Virus record (IMG/VR): IMGVR_UViG_3300025301_000112
Span: 1 to 24,208 of that record
Length of the DNA: 24,208 nt
Strand: one strand, 5' to 3'
DNA from: a virus
In this document: in pieces, positions 1 through 6,132 of the stretch
How the letters are laid out: each line of letters opens with the position of its first letter
How positions within the stretch are numbered: position 1 is the first letter of the stretch
The notes under the pieces: generated by a model
Told to the model about the DNA's origin: nothing
Seen by the model: only the letters and a program-made list of their open reading frames with translations
The model's database searches: none
Made by a program: the position numbers and the translations under genes

Positions 1-345
1 GCCGTACTTCATGTTTTCTATGCGCCTAGAGCACACACCGTAAGTCCTACGGGTGTCCTCATGCTCGCCACTTCTAAAGTCATCATAACCAATCCACCCC
101 ATGCACAAGGGTTTGTTCGGATGGTATACAAAAAGTCTACCCCTCCGATAGTGTCGTGAAAATTTACACAGTGGGAAAGCCTTCTGAACTGCATCTACGA
201 ACAACGCTAACAAACAGGGGTCTGCGCCGCGAGCAGACAGTTCTCTCGGGTCTCTTACATTTTCCCACCCTCCTACACTTAGCTGACCACCATCATTCTT
301 GAGCCGAGTAAGTGGTTCACACTCCGCAGTCCATTGATGCTGCAT
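1..345 (-). CDS. Hypothetical phage protein, 3' end cut by window edge
   Basis: The frame is open from ATG at 345 down to base 1, giving at least 115 residues, so only the N-terminal part is visible. The start follows the TAAGGAGAG run that also contains the stop codon of the preceding gene (358-360), which is a strong Shine-Dalgarno site and implies coupled translation. The protein is soluble-looking and rich in Arg, Cys and aromatic residues (for example CKFSRHYRRGRLFVYHP near residue 61). I see no membrane segment and recognise no family. It is the last visible gene of the leftward operon that contains the MoxR/VWA pair. The reading frame is well supported by the ribosome site and tight spacing; the function is unknown. 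Confidence 0.75.
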   Translation of the reverse strand, partial: MQHQWTAECEPLTRLKNDGGQLSVGGWENVRDPRELSARGADPCLLALFVDAVQKAFPLCKFSRHYRRGRLFVYHPNKPLCMGWIGYDDFRSGEHEDTRRTYGVCSRRIENMKYG

Positions 346-357
346 ACCGTTCTCTCC

Positions 358-1290
358 TTATTTTCTTATTGTTTGATTGAAACCCAATACCTTATTCGTC
401 CATTTGTTGAACGCTGCTCGGAACTGCGTTGTTGTGTCGAACTCCCCACGTAGATTTGCCAGAAAGTTACAAGCAAGGTGTATACGTAGTGGATGATTAT
501 AATTCTTCATAATCTCTAACGCAAGTTTTGGCGGTATAACGCGCCCCCCGTTATTATAAGGTACGGGCTGTACCTTGCTTTTGAGGATATTATCAGCAGC
601 AAGATTTGTAACATAATCACGAACTTCATTACGTAACTTGTTCTTGTACTCCCAGTTTTCAGCGGGGAGCACTGGGCCTATCGCGCAGAGCCACCTGTAG
701 AAAGAAGCTATATGTTCTTTAGCAGCCGCTTTCTTTCTCTGGTTCACCCGTACTTTGGGAATTTCGTATTTATGACTTACAAGTTCCCAATCACCAATGG
801 GTTCGTCCTTTTCAAATGTCAGGAAGTAGTCGCGGTTATCGTTTCTATCTATAGGTCGCGGGAGATAATACTTCTTACCATCGACTGCACCACGATGACC
901 CATATCAAATACGTGAACGTAATGGACCCCCAACTTACTCCAGTTATCGAACCTCAAACCTAATGGGAGCCACTCCCGCAGGAAATTGTATCTACTCGTA
1001 TCGTGCGCGGGAGTGGTAGCACCACGCACGGTAACACGTTCTCTCTTACCTTTACGCTTCCATGTAATCGGTGGACAGTCCAACGCTTTGGCAACATAAG
1101 GATTACGATGATGATACGGCAACATGTCATACAGTATGTACTCACGATCACTCACGCGTGCGATACGTCTCCACTTGCACCGCCGTTTACCCAACGGGCG
1201 GATGTCATCTTCCTTGGTATGATTGCAACTTACCATCGGACGGGTTTCGGCGTAGTGTTTCGCCACCTCGGCAAATGTATCTAAAGACAT
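358..1290 (-). CDS. Hypothetical phage protein (310 aa)
   Basis: The start is ATG at 1290, preceded by AAGGAGAACGAA, the same ribosome-site wording used before the MoxR gene. The product is basic and hydrophilic, with many Arg, Lys, His, Tyr and Trp residues and no membrane segment or signal peptide. The C-terminal third looks helical. I do not recognise a domain. It lies between the 44-aa gene, separated by palindromic repeat 1, and the edge-truncated gene, whose ribosome site overlaps this gene's stop. High charge and aromatic content would fit a nucleic-acid-binding protein, but no motif supports a specific role. Existence as a gene is secure; function is open. Confidence 0.85.
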   Translation of the reverse strand: MSLDTFAEVAKHYAETRPMVSCNHTKEDDIRPLGKRRCKWRRIARVSDREYILYDMLPYHHRNPYVAKALDCPPITWKRKGKRERVTVRGATTPAHDTSRYNFLREWLPLGLRFDNWSKLGVHYVHVFDMGHRGAVDGKKYYLPRPIDRNDNRDYFLTFEKDEPIGDWELVSHKYEIPKVRVNQRKKAAAKEHIASFYRWLCAIGPVLPAENWEYKNKLRNEVRDYVTNLAADNILKSKVQPVPYNNGGRVIPPKLALEIMKNYNHPLRIHLACNFLANLRGEFDTTTQFRAAFNKWTNKVLGFNQTIRK

Positions 1291-1308
1291 TTCGTTCTCC
1301 TTGATTTT

Positions 1309-1325
1309 GTTAGTGTCGCACTAAC
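1309..1325 (-). repeat. Palindromic repeat 1 (GTTAGTG-TCG-CACTAAC)
   Basis: This is the 17-base element GTTAGTGTCGCACTAAC, with 7-base perfect arms around a 3-base centre. It begins 3 bases after the stop codon of the 44-aa gene and lies just before the ribosome site of the 310-aa gene. It is one of seven copies at 1309-6044. In the direction of transcription it reads GTTAGTGCGACACTAACA. It has no U-run, so it does not look like a terminator. Confidence 0.9.
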
Positions 1326-1328
1326 GTT

Positions 1329-1463
1329 TCAGCCATTCCTTATTTTGTTGAAGGCTTCGTTGATCTCAGCCATATCAAAATCGACGACCCCTTTTTGTTC
1401 GAGGCACCATTTATAATGCGATATAACTCGTTCTATAATCTCTACTGCTTTTTCGTATTCCAT
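1329..1463 (-). CDS. Small hypothetical protein (44 aa) after the SleB gene
   Basis: ATG at 1463 directly follows the TAA of the cell-wall hydrolase gene (1464-1466), with the strong site GGAGGAATAAATG, so the two are translationally coupled. The frame runs 44 codons to TGA at 1329-1331. The product is acidic to neutral and helical, starting MEYEKAVEIIERVISHYKW and ending in a short Asn/Lys/Arg tail. It has no membrane segment and no recognised family. Palindromic repeat 1 follows 3 bases after the stop. Ribosome site, coupling and lack of free space make this a real gene; its role is unknown. Confidence 0.8.
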   Translation of the reverse strand: MEYEKAVEIIERVISHYKWCLEQKGVVDFDMAEINEAFNKIRNG

Positions 1464-1886
1464 TTATTCCTCCAACTTGTAAAAGATGTGTTGCCCAATC
1501 TGGATGGTCATCTGCATTGTGTGCCGCCATGACGGTGACACGTTAGTAGTGTGGTAGAACATCGCACCCTCCGATATGTCGATGGGGAGGGAGGAACTGG
1601 TCTCCGTGACAATGGTGGCGATCCGCAACGCGGTTTGCCACGCCTCATAATCATGCACGTTCTCCGGCTTACCATCACACCAAAAAGAGAATTGACATTT
1701 GTGCCGTACAGGGTGACCGGAGGGGTGGGTTGGCCCCTCCATGATAACTTCACACACGGTGTCGGGGTAACGCTCGTCAACTACTCGATTGAGTATGACT
1801 TGCGCCACCGCCAACTGCCCTGCTATCGGTTCAGATCTAGCCTCAAAGTAGATAGCTAGAGCCAAACAACTTATGGTGGATAGCAC
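1464..1886 (-). CDS. Cell wall hydrolase, SleB/CwlJ family (putative endolysin)
   Basis: This predicted 140-aa protein matches the Hydrolase_2 (SleB/CwlJ) family of peptidoglycan hydrolases. The diagnostic stretch is LALAIYFEARSEPIAGQLAV (residues 8-27), with the family Glu in the YFEAR motif followed by QVILNRV, and later AMFYHTTNVSPSW. In phages such proteins serve as endolysins or virion-associated peptidoglycan-cleaving enzymes. The whole protein is the catalytic domain, with no added wall-binding domain. The first 15 residues are mildly hydrophobic but overlap the catalytic fold, so I do not call a signal peptide. GTG at 1886 overlaps the TAG of the VWA gene by one base (TAGTG), indicating coupled translation, and the 44-aa gene follows without a gap. 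A lysis-type enzyme joined to a MoxR/VWA pair rather than to a holin gene is unusual. Confidence 0.88.
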   Translation of the reverse strand: MLSTISCLALAIYFEARSEPIAGQLAVAQVILNRVVDERYPDTVCEVIMEGPTHPSGHPVRHKCQFSFWCDGKPENVHDYEAWQTALRIATIVTETSSSLPIDISEGAMFYHTTNVSPSWRHTMQMTIQIGQHIFYKLEE

Positions 1887-3097
1887 TACAACTCACTCGA
1901 ACTTACATGGATAACCGTACCTACGTCAGGCTTGGCATCTTCGTTATCGATGACAACCCATAGAACAGGACAGTTCCAATTACCCCAACCGCCGTAGAGA
2001 TCCCCATCTGTTATGATAATGGTAGCTTGCGGTTGTATATTCTTCTCGGTGAGATACGGCGGTATGCACTCAACATCCGTGCCGCCGCCACCACGTGGTT
2101 TGGTAGTTTTTGCAAAATCATCAAGCTGATCTTGCGTGTACTTTTCATCCCCCACTACCTCGGTACCCCAATACAACATACGAACCCAATCGGGTTTGAC
2201 CGTATCGAAACACGCCTTGGCTTCAGTGATTATAACTGATTGCTCACGTTGTCCAATTGACCCAGACATATCACCACCAACAACCACACCTTCCACGCTT
2301 TCCGATATGCCACTCGGCATGAAGATGCCATCCCGTGTGAATATCTCTATGAAACGCCTGTTAGGTCGTCTGTATGTGGAGAAATCATTGCCCGCGCAGG
2401 TAGCGGTAATGAACTCACGCATTACCTCGTGCCAGTCTACTTGCGGCTTCAACAATTCTTGGAACTCACGATCCGTACCCGTGCCTAACTTACCCGCGAT
2501 CAACGCGCCCTGTCGTATGGCCTCGTCAACATCACGATCAAGTTCACGCTTCTCATCATCCGTGAATTCTTTTGCGCCTTTCCAATCATGGTCATCAAGT
2601 CCCTGTGGGCCACCACCGTTGGGAGGCGGGCATTTACCACCACCACCCTTCTTCTCTTTCTTGAGAATGTTGAACACCTGTGCGGTATCCATACCGCGGA
2701 ACCGCTCGTCCAACAAAGCTAGCTTCGGTGCGACAGCAAACCCATCCCTGTTGTCATCTGAAATTTTTATGTTGATGACATAATCCGCGGACTTGTTCGC
2801 CAAGTCTGGGTCTTCCAACCACAAATGAAACCACGTGACGAGATGCTTGTAGAGTTTGTGGTAGTTCTCATGCAGTACCAGATACCGCAGTTCAGGATCA
2901 TTGAGACCGTCCACAAACTCCCTACCGTACATTTCATCACGACCATTGGTGCAGGCAGTCGGTACATCATCTTTAACAAGCCGATCACCGATCATCAATA
3001 TACCAGCCAACGCCACGTATTTTTCTTTAGCCATTATATCGACCACCGCCTTCGATAGACGCTGTTCGACGGTAAGTTCTTTTCCTAATGTTAACAC
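1886..3097 (-). CDS. VWA-domain protein with N-terminal HExxH metallopeptidase-like domain
   Basis: This 403-aa protein has two recognisable parts. The N-terminal half carries HENYHKLYKH (residues 76-85), an HExxH zinc site with further His residues, and downstream ADYVIN (104-109), matching the putative metallopeptidase domain of the DUF2201 family. A Gly/Pro-rich linker lies at about 150-166. The C-terminal half is a VWA-like fold with an intact MIDAS: DMSGS (276-280), GGGGTD (336-341) and ITDGD (362-366). Such proteins typically work with a MoxR-type AAA+ ATPase, and the gene for one lies directly upstream. The start is GTG at 3097, with AGGAGAA nine bases before it; no better ATG lies near. 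SleB overlaps its stop by one base. Partnership with the ATPase is well grounded; the substrate is unknown. Confidence 0.9.
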   Translation of the reverse strand: MLTLGKELTVEQRLSKAVVDIMAKEKYVALAGILMIGDRLVKDDVPTACTNGRDEMYGREFVDGLNDPELRYLVLHENYHKLYKHLVTWFHLWLEDPDLANKSADYVINIKISDDNRDGFAVAPKLALLDERFRGMDTAQVFNILKKEKKGGGGKCPPPNGGGPQGLDDHDWKGAKEFTDDEKRELDRDVDEAIRQGALIAGKLGTGTDREFQELLKPQVDWHEVMREFITATCAGNDFSTYRRPNRRFIEIFTRDGIFMPSGISESVEGVVVGGDMSGSIGQREQSVIITEAKACFDTVKPDWVRMLYWGTEVVGDEKYTQDQLDDFAKTTKPRGGGGTDVECIPPYLTEKNIQPQATIIITDGDLYGGWGNWNCPVLWVVIDNEDAKPDVGTVIHVSSSEL

Positions 3098-3122
3098 TGT
3101 CTTGTTCTCCTACGTTGGTGGA

Positions 3123-3143
3123 AGGTGCAGGACTCCTGCACCT
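3123..3143 (-). promoter_or_regulatory. Perfect 21-base palindrome / hairpin upstream of the VWA gene
   Basis: AGGTGCAGGACTCCTGCACCT is a perfect inverted repeat with 10-base arms around a single base. It lies between palindromic repeat 2 and the ribosome site of the VWA gene. It could fold as a hairpin in the leader RNA or bind a dimeric protein. No U-run follows, so it is not a typical intrinsic terminator. I saw this sequence only once in the window. Confidence 0.7.
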
Positions 3144-3149
3144 CCCGTT

Positions 3150-3166
3150 GTTAGTGTCACACTAAC
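3150..3166 (-). repeat. Palindromic repeat 2 (GTTAGTGT-C-ACACTAAC)
   Basis: This copy, GTTAGTGTCACACTAAC, has perfect 8-base arms. Its edge overlaps the last base of the stop codon (TAG, 3166-3168) of the MoxR gene. On the transcribed strand it contains GTGACACTA, which is identical to the core of the SP6 promoter. It is followed by the 21-base palindrome and the VWA ribosome site. Confidence 0.9.
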
Positions 3167-4269
3167 TATTTCTTGTCCGCTGCGAACATGTAGTTGTTCG
3201 TCATAGCCCACTCGGTGAACTTCTTGTTCGTCATAACGAGTGACTGTTTGCTGTACTTCGGAGCGCGGACGCCGTTGGCGAATAGCCCCTGCGCTTCCTT
3301 GTCGAGACGAACCATGTACTCCATCCAAGGAGTGACCCACTCCTTGTCCAAACTCGCTAACGTGCGGTACACAACCATACACACGGCGGAGGCACTGTCT
3401 GGCACCTTGGCGTTGTGCGGGTCTTTCTTGATACTTTCCAGCGTCGGCAACTGATCTGCCAACTTGACGAAAGCCATCAGGTCCATCGCCCCGCGATCAC
3501 CAATGGTACCCATGAGCAAACACGTTAACGTTTGATCGTCGTAGTGTTCCCTCTGCTTGAGCCAATCACTAGCCGCCTCACCCGAACGTGGGGTGAAGAA
3601 GGCGGTTCTTTGCGCCCGTGGATGGAAGATGTAAGGATTTTCGTCTGGGTCTTTGACATCCTCGAACGAGGCGAACAACTGTGGATTATCCTTGCACCAA
3701 CCGAGCATCGTATGGTCGATCTCATTGTTAACCCCCCATTCAATGAATTCGATGTTATTCGGTTTCCGCATTGGTGTAACGGTGATGCGATTTCGTGCGT
3801 GAGGCGGGAGTAGATCACCCACCCCCTCTGCGCCAAGATTAGTAGTGGCAAACACTAACGACTTCTCATGTAGTGTGTACCCACCGATCTTCCGCTCCAA
3901 CATAAGCCGCAGCATCGCGTTCTTGACGGACGGGTTAGCCTTCCCGTACTCATCGATCATCAGGATGATTGGCTTATTAAGGTGGACCCCCAACTCTTCG
4001 TTGGTGGCATATTCTACATAGTCACCACCTTCGGCATCGTTGAGGGTAGCGAGTTTCGGTATCGTGATGTCACCAAGGTCTTTCGTGGTGCAATCAAAAT
4101 AACAGGGGGTATGGGTTGGCAACTCATCTGCTAAGATGTTAAGGATTGATGACTTACCTGATCCCATGTGCCCTTGAAGTAGGACGGTACGTTTGTGACC
4201 ACCGTTTTTGATAGCCCCAACGGCTTGGGGTATATTTAACGCGTACATTGATTTGGCTGAATTTGCCAT
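3166..4269 (-). CDS. MoxR/CobS-like AAA+ ATPase
   Basis: This 367-aa protein has a single AAA+ module: Walker A GHMGSGKS (33-40), Walker B IILMIDE (101-107), sensor 1 TTN (142-144) and a likely arginine finger in HARNR (157-161). MoxR-family ATPases act as oligomeric remodelling chaperones with VWA-domain partners, and the next gene downstream encodes exactly such a protein. The CobS branch, common in marine phages, is a close alternative label. The C-terminal region (about 200-367) matches nothing I know. ATG at 4269 is preceded by TAGGAGAACGAAATT. Flanking intergenic gaps each hold one palindromic repeat. The ATPase activity and VWA partnership are firm; the phage role (virion maturation, host takeover or replication) is not known. 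Confidence 0.9.
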   Translation of the reverse strand: MANSAKSMYALNIPQAVGAIKNGGHKRTVLLQGHMGSGKSSILNILADELPTHTPCYFDCTTKDLGDITIPKLATLNDAEGGDYVEYATNEELGVHLNKPIILMIDEYGKANPSVKNAMLRLMLERKIGGYTLHEKSLVFATTNLGAEGVGDLLPPHARNRITVTPMRKPNNIEFIEWGVNNEIDHTMLGWCKDNPQLFASFEDVKDPDENPYIFHPRAQRTAFFTPRSGEAASDWLKQREHYDDQTLTCLLMGTIGDRGAMDLMAFVKLADQLPTLESIKKDPHNAKVPDSASAVCMVVYRTLASLDKEWVTPWMEYMVRLDKEAQGLFANGVRAPKYSKQSLVMTNKKFTEWAMTNNYMFAADKK

Positions 4270-4297
4270 AATTTCGTTCTCCTACAAACGAGTTATT

Positions 4298-4314
4298 GTT
4301 AGTGTCGCACTAAC
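4298..4314 (-). repeat. Palindromic repeat 3 (GTTAGTG-TCG-CACTAAC)
   Basis: This copy is identical to repeats 1 and 4 and in the same orientation. It begins 3 bases after the stop of the 307-aa gene, exactly the spacing seen for repeat 1, and precedes the ribosome site of the MoxR gene by about 20 bases. Confidence 0.9.
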
Positions 4315-4317
4315 AGA

Positions 4318-5241
4318 TTAAACATCCAGACTTGGTAGTGATTTGATGATGTCGTCCACGTTTCGTTTTGTTTCGCGGCGCAGATGATCATCGTCGCGTA
4401 ATGCCTCGGGTGTTATACCGTGCATAGTTTCTTCCAGCTTGCGCTTCATCTCCGACATCTGACTGCTGCCCGTGACGTTGAACGTGTCCAACAGGGGGGT
4501 GATTTCAAGCACATTCTCCACAAGACTATCGCGGAATGTTTTCTTGTCCTCCTTGCCCGTGTAGTCCAGACGTTCCGACATCTTGCTGAGTGCCGTGTAC
4601 ACACGCGTCCAGACTTCTTTGTACGAGTTCTCTATACGGTCAGCGTAGAATGTCTGGTAGTGATCCGCCAACTGGGTGTTACCCTGATTTCCGATGTCCA
4701 GACGGAAGTCACCACTCTCGGGCATCGGTATATAGTTGATGCTGAAACTGAATTTACCCGAAAGCTGATCCGCTGTCGGATACTCGGCACGGTTAAACAA
4801 GTCACCGAGCCTTGCTTCAGCCTGTGAGATTTCCCAGTCGTATGCCGTTAGGAACGTGCTGACTTTGTTATGCCAATTCTGTTCATGCTCGGTCATCATC
4901 TTGTGGTAATCGAAATACGCTTTCGTTGGGAGAAGGCGTACCCCCGTGTCGAGCCACGGCATTGTCAGTCTGTAGTGCTCGTTGCGGATGTTGCCCGTGA
5001 GATCATGTACCGCCTCCAACTCGACACAACCCCCAAGCAATTTCTTGTGGACGTTGGCTACACCCGTTTCGGCATTGTTGTCGTCGGTCACCTGCTTGGA
5101 TGCCTTGCGATCTTTCTTCTTTCCAAGCCACTGTGATATGGATAACTCAACCATCATCGCTGACGATGATATCGACGGAACCTCAATCTCGGGTGCCGTA
5201 TTTGTTAGTGTCGCACTAACACTTTCTGGGATTTTTTCCAT
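4318..5241 (-). CDS. Hypothetical protein of the MoxR/VWA operon (307 aa, DUF3150-like?)
   Basis: I choose ATG at 5241, because AAGGA lies nine bases upstream and overlaps the TAA of the 37-aa gene. The longer frame to 5322 runs back through that gene and lacks a ribosome site. The protein is hydrophilic, with a variable Ser/Lys-rich N-terminus (about 1-60) and a mostly helical body containing Glu/Lys-rich segments near the C-terminus, suggestive of coiled coil. It has no membrane segment. Its place directly before a MoxR ATPase and a VWA gene recalls DUF3150-type proteins that accompany such pairs, but that match is from memory of gene order and weak sequence impression. Oddly, palindromic repeat 4 lies inside the reading frame and encodes SVSATLTN near residue 7. 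Confidence 0.82.
   Translation of the reverse strand: MEKIPESVSATLTNTAPEIEVPSISSSAMMVELSISQWLGKKKDRKASKQVTDDNNAETGVANVHKKLLGGCVELEAVHDLTGNIRNEHYRLTMPWLDTGVRLLPTKAYFDYHKMMTEHEQNWHNKVSTFLTAYDWEISQAEARLGDLFNRAEYPTADQLSGKFSFSINYIPMPESGDFRLDIGNQGNTQLADHYQTFYADRIENSYKEVWTRVYTALSKMSERLDYTGKEDKKTFRDSLVENVLEITPLLDTFNVTGSSQMSEMKRKLEETMHGITPEALRDDDHLRRETKRNVDDIIKSLPSLDV
5204..5220 (-). repeat. Palindromic repeat 4, inside a coding frame
   Basis: This exact copy of GTTAGTGTCGCACTAAC lies about 20 bases downstream of the start codon of the 307-aa gene and is translated in frame. It has the same orientation and centre as repeats 1 and 3. Retention of the exact 17 bases in a coding position suggests DNA-level or RNA-level selection, or recent insertion. 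Confidence 0.88.
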
Positions 5242-5252
5242 CTCGGGTTTCC

Positions 5253-5366
5253 TTATTTGATTGTGGGTACGATGAGTTCTGCTAGTACCTCGCCGGTTTC
5301 GGCGTTGGTGTACACAACCCATGTGTTGTCGTGTCTTGTTTCCGTGCGTCTATTTATCTTCAACAT
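5253..5366 (-). CDS. Small hypothetical protein (37 aa), first gene of the operon
   Basis: ATG at 5366 follows GAGAGAACAATAC, the same style of ribosome site used in this operon. The frame runs 37 codons to TAA at 5253-5255, and that stop overlaps the AAGGA site of the 307-aa gene. The product starts MLKINRRTETRHDNTWVVYT, is basic at the N-terminus and ends in a hydrophobic/acidic stretch (ETGEVLAELIVPTIK). This looks like a small single-domain beta protein, but I do not recognise it. Palindromic repeat 5 lies about 20 bases upstream of the start, so this is probably the first gene of the leftward transcript. Confidence 0.72.
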   Translation of the reverse strand: MLKINRRTETRHDNTWVVYTNAETGEVLAELIVPTIK

Positions 5367-5384
5367 GTATTGTTCTCTCTTTCT

Positions 5385-5401
5385 GTTAGTGTGACACTAA
5401 C
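5385..5401 (-). repeat. Palindromic repeat 5 (GTTAGTGT-G-ACACTAAC)
   Basis: This variant has perfect 8-base arms and a central G on the + strand. It lies just upstream of the first gene of the leftward operon, with no gene before it, which is the position expected of a promoter or operator. The transcribed-strand continuation CTAACAGAAAGAG resembles the initial region of an SP6-type promoter (CTATAGAAG). Confidence 0.88.
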
Positions 5402-5520
5402 GTTTTGGTAATTTTTTTAACTCCAAAAAAACATACTATTTCTGATTATCACTAGTATACCACATCTATCAGATGAGATCAAATGTTACAGGAACGTGTT
5501 TATACGTGGCAGAACGTGTA

Positions 5521-5560
5521 TTGTTCTGTATTGTTCTGTATTGTTCTGTAATGTTCTGTA
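5521..5560 (+). repeat. Tandem 10-base iterons TTGTTCTGTA
   Basis: Three exact consecutive copies of TTGTTCTGTA (5521-5550) are followed by the variant ATGTTCTGTA (5551-5560). The flanking AGAACGTGTA is a diverged copy. The 10-base period places the boxes on one face of the helix, as for a cooperatively bound initiator or repressor. Confidence 0.9.
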
Positions 5561-5816
5561 CGTAGGGTCGGTAACGCGCTGAAAAACCTAGAATGTTCTA
5601 ATGTTCGCTTTTTCGGGAAATTGGAGAGGGAGATTTTGGATTTACTTTTTGCTTCTGAAATTAATCCGCGGAAGGGAAGGTCTTAAATGTTTCTTTATAC
5701 TTTCTCTAAAAAAGAACATTATCATTATTATTATATATACACATGAAACACAATAAGTTGATAGGCATTTCTTCTCACAGTCTCACATGCGTTACCACGC
5801 ATTGCTACAAAAACAT

Positions 5817-5872
5817 AATGTTCTCGGGGTACCGAACATTGTACGAACATTACGAACATTAGAAAGAACATT
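5817..5872. repeat. Cluster of GAACATT boxes
   Basis: AATGTTC (5817-5823) faces GAACATT (5834-5840) as an inverted pair, then GAACATT recurs at 5845-5851, 5854-5860 and 5866-5872, spaced 9-12 bases. Further boxes lie at 5714-5720 (same strand) and at 5550-5556, 5592-5598 and 5600-5606 (opposite strand). The ATGTTC core is shared with the last tandem iteron, so one protein may bind both sets. Confidence 0.85.
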
Positions 5873-5938
5873 AGTCGCTATAGGATACACCTTGGTTGAA
5901 GGTTTTATTCTTACTGAGTGCGGATCCACGACGCGGAT

Positions 5939-5955
5939 GTTAGTGTCACACTAAC
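5939..5955 (-). repeat. Palindromic repeat 6
   Basis: This is GTTAGTGTCACACTAAC, identical to repeat 2, lying in the gene-free region more than 570 bases from the nearest leftward start codon. Its transcribed strand contains GTGACACTA. Confidence 0.88.
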
Positions 5956-5975
5956 AAGTTATGGTGTGTCAATGG

Positions 5976-6024
5976 CTCGCCGCTTCTCCGAGACTCGCCG
6001 CGCTCGGAAGAACTGGTTTCAAAA
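5976..6024 (+). repeat. CTCGCCGCG...GAACTGGTTTCAAA repeat, copy A
   Basis: CTCGCCGC at 5976-5983 and CTCGCCGCG at 5994-6002 are followed by GAACTGGTTTCAAAA at 6010-6024. Related copies lie at 6089-6132, 7127-7157 and 7169-7212, with an isolated CTCGCCGCGCC at 7097-7107. This copy runs straight into palindromic repeat 7. Function unknown. Confidence 0.75.
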
Positions 6025-6025
6025 T

Positions 6026-6044
6026 GTTAGTGACACGCACTAAC
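6026..6044 (-). repeat. Palindromic repeat 7, variant with wider centre
   Basis: GTTAGTG-ACACG-CACTAAC keeps both 7-base arms but has a 5-base centre instead of 3, making it 19 bases. Conservation of the arms with a changed centre argues that the half-sites matter. It is the rightmost copy; I saw none beyond this point. Confidence 0.85.
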
Positions 6045-6088
6045 CTAGAACCCCACGGTGACAGCGGCGGAAAAAAATAGGAAGTTGG

Positions 6089-6132
6089 CGTAAATCTTCG
6101 CTCACCGCGGCCTCGAGAACTGGTTTCAAAGG
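6089..6132 (+). repeat. 44-base repeat, copy B (next to terminator)
   Basis: This block aligns without gaps to 7169-7212 (consensus begins CGYARATYTYCRCTCRCCGC and ends GAACTGGTWTCAAAGG). In both places it ends right beside a UUCG-loop hairpin that terminates leftward transcription, so repeat and terminator appear to be one duplicated unit. Confidence 0.78.

Noticed and set aside
2136-2783. 215-codon + strand frame
   Set aside because: It is antisense to the VWA gene, whose MIDAS and HExxH motifs are clear; it is Ser/Pro-rich low complexity with no ribosome site.
5242-5322. Longer N-terminus for the 307-aa protein
   Set aside because: This stretch overlaps the well-supported 37-aa gene in another frame and has no ribosome site at its start.
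1309-6044. Palindromes as intrinsic terminators
   Set aside because: Stems are only 7-8 base pairs with 1-5 base centres and no U-run follows on either strand; one copy lies inside a gene.
1309-6044. Palindromes as a CRISPR array
   Set aside because: Distances between copies range from 71 to over 1800 bases and most gaps contain genes.
5976-6131. tRNA-like sequence in the GAACTGG repeats
   Set aside because: No cloverleaf, T-loop GTTCRA or anticodon stem can be formed around these copies.
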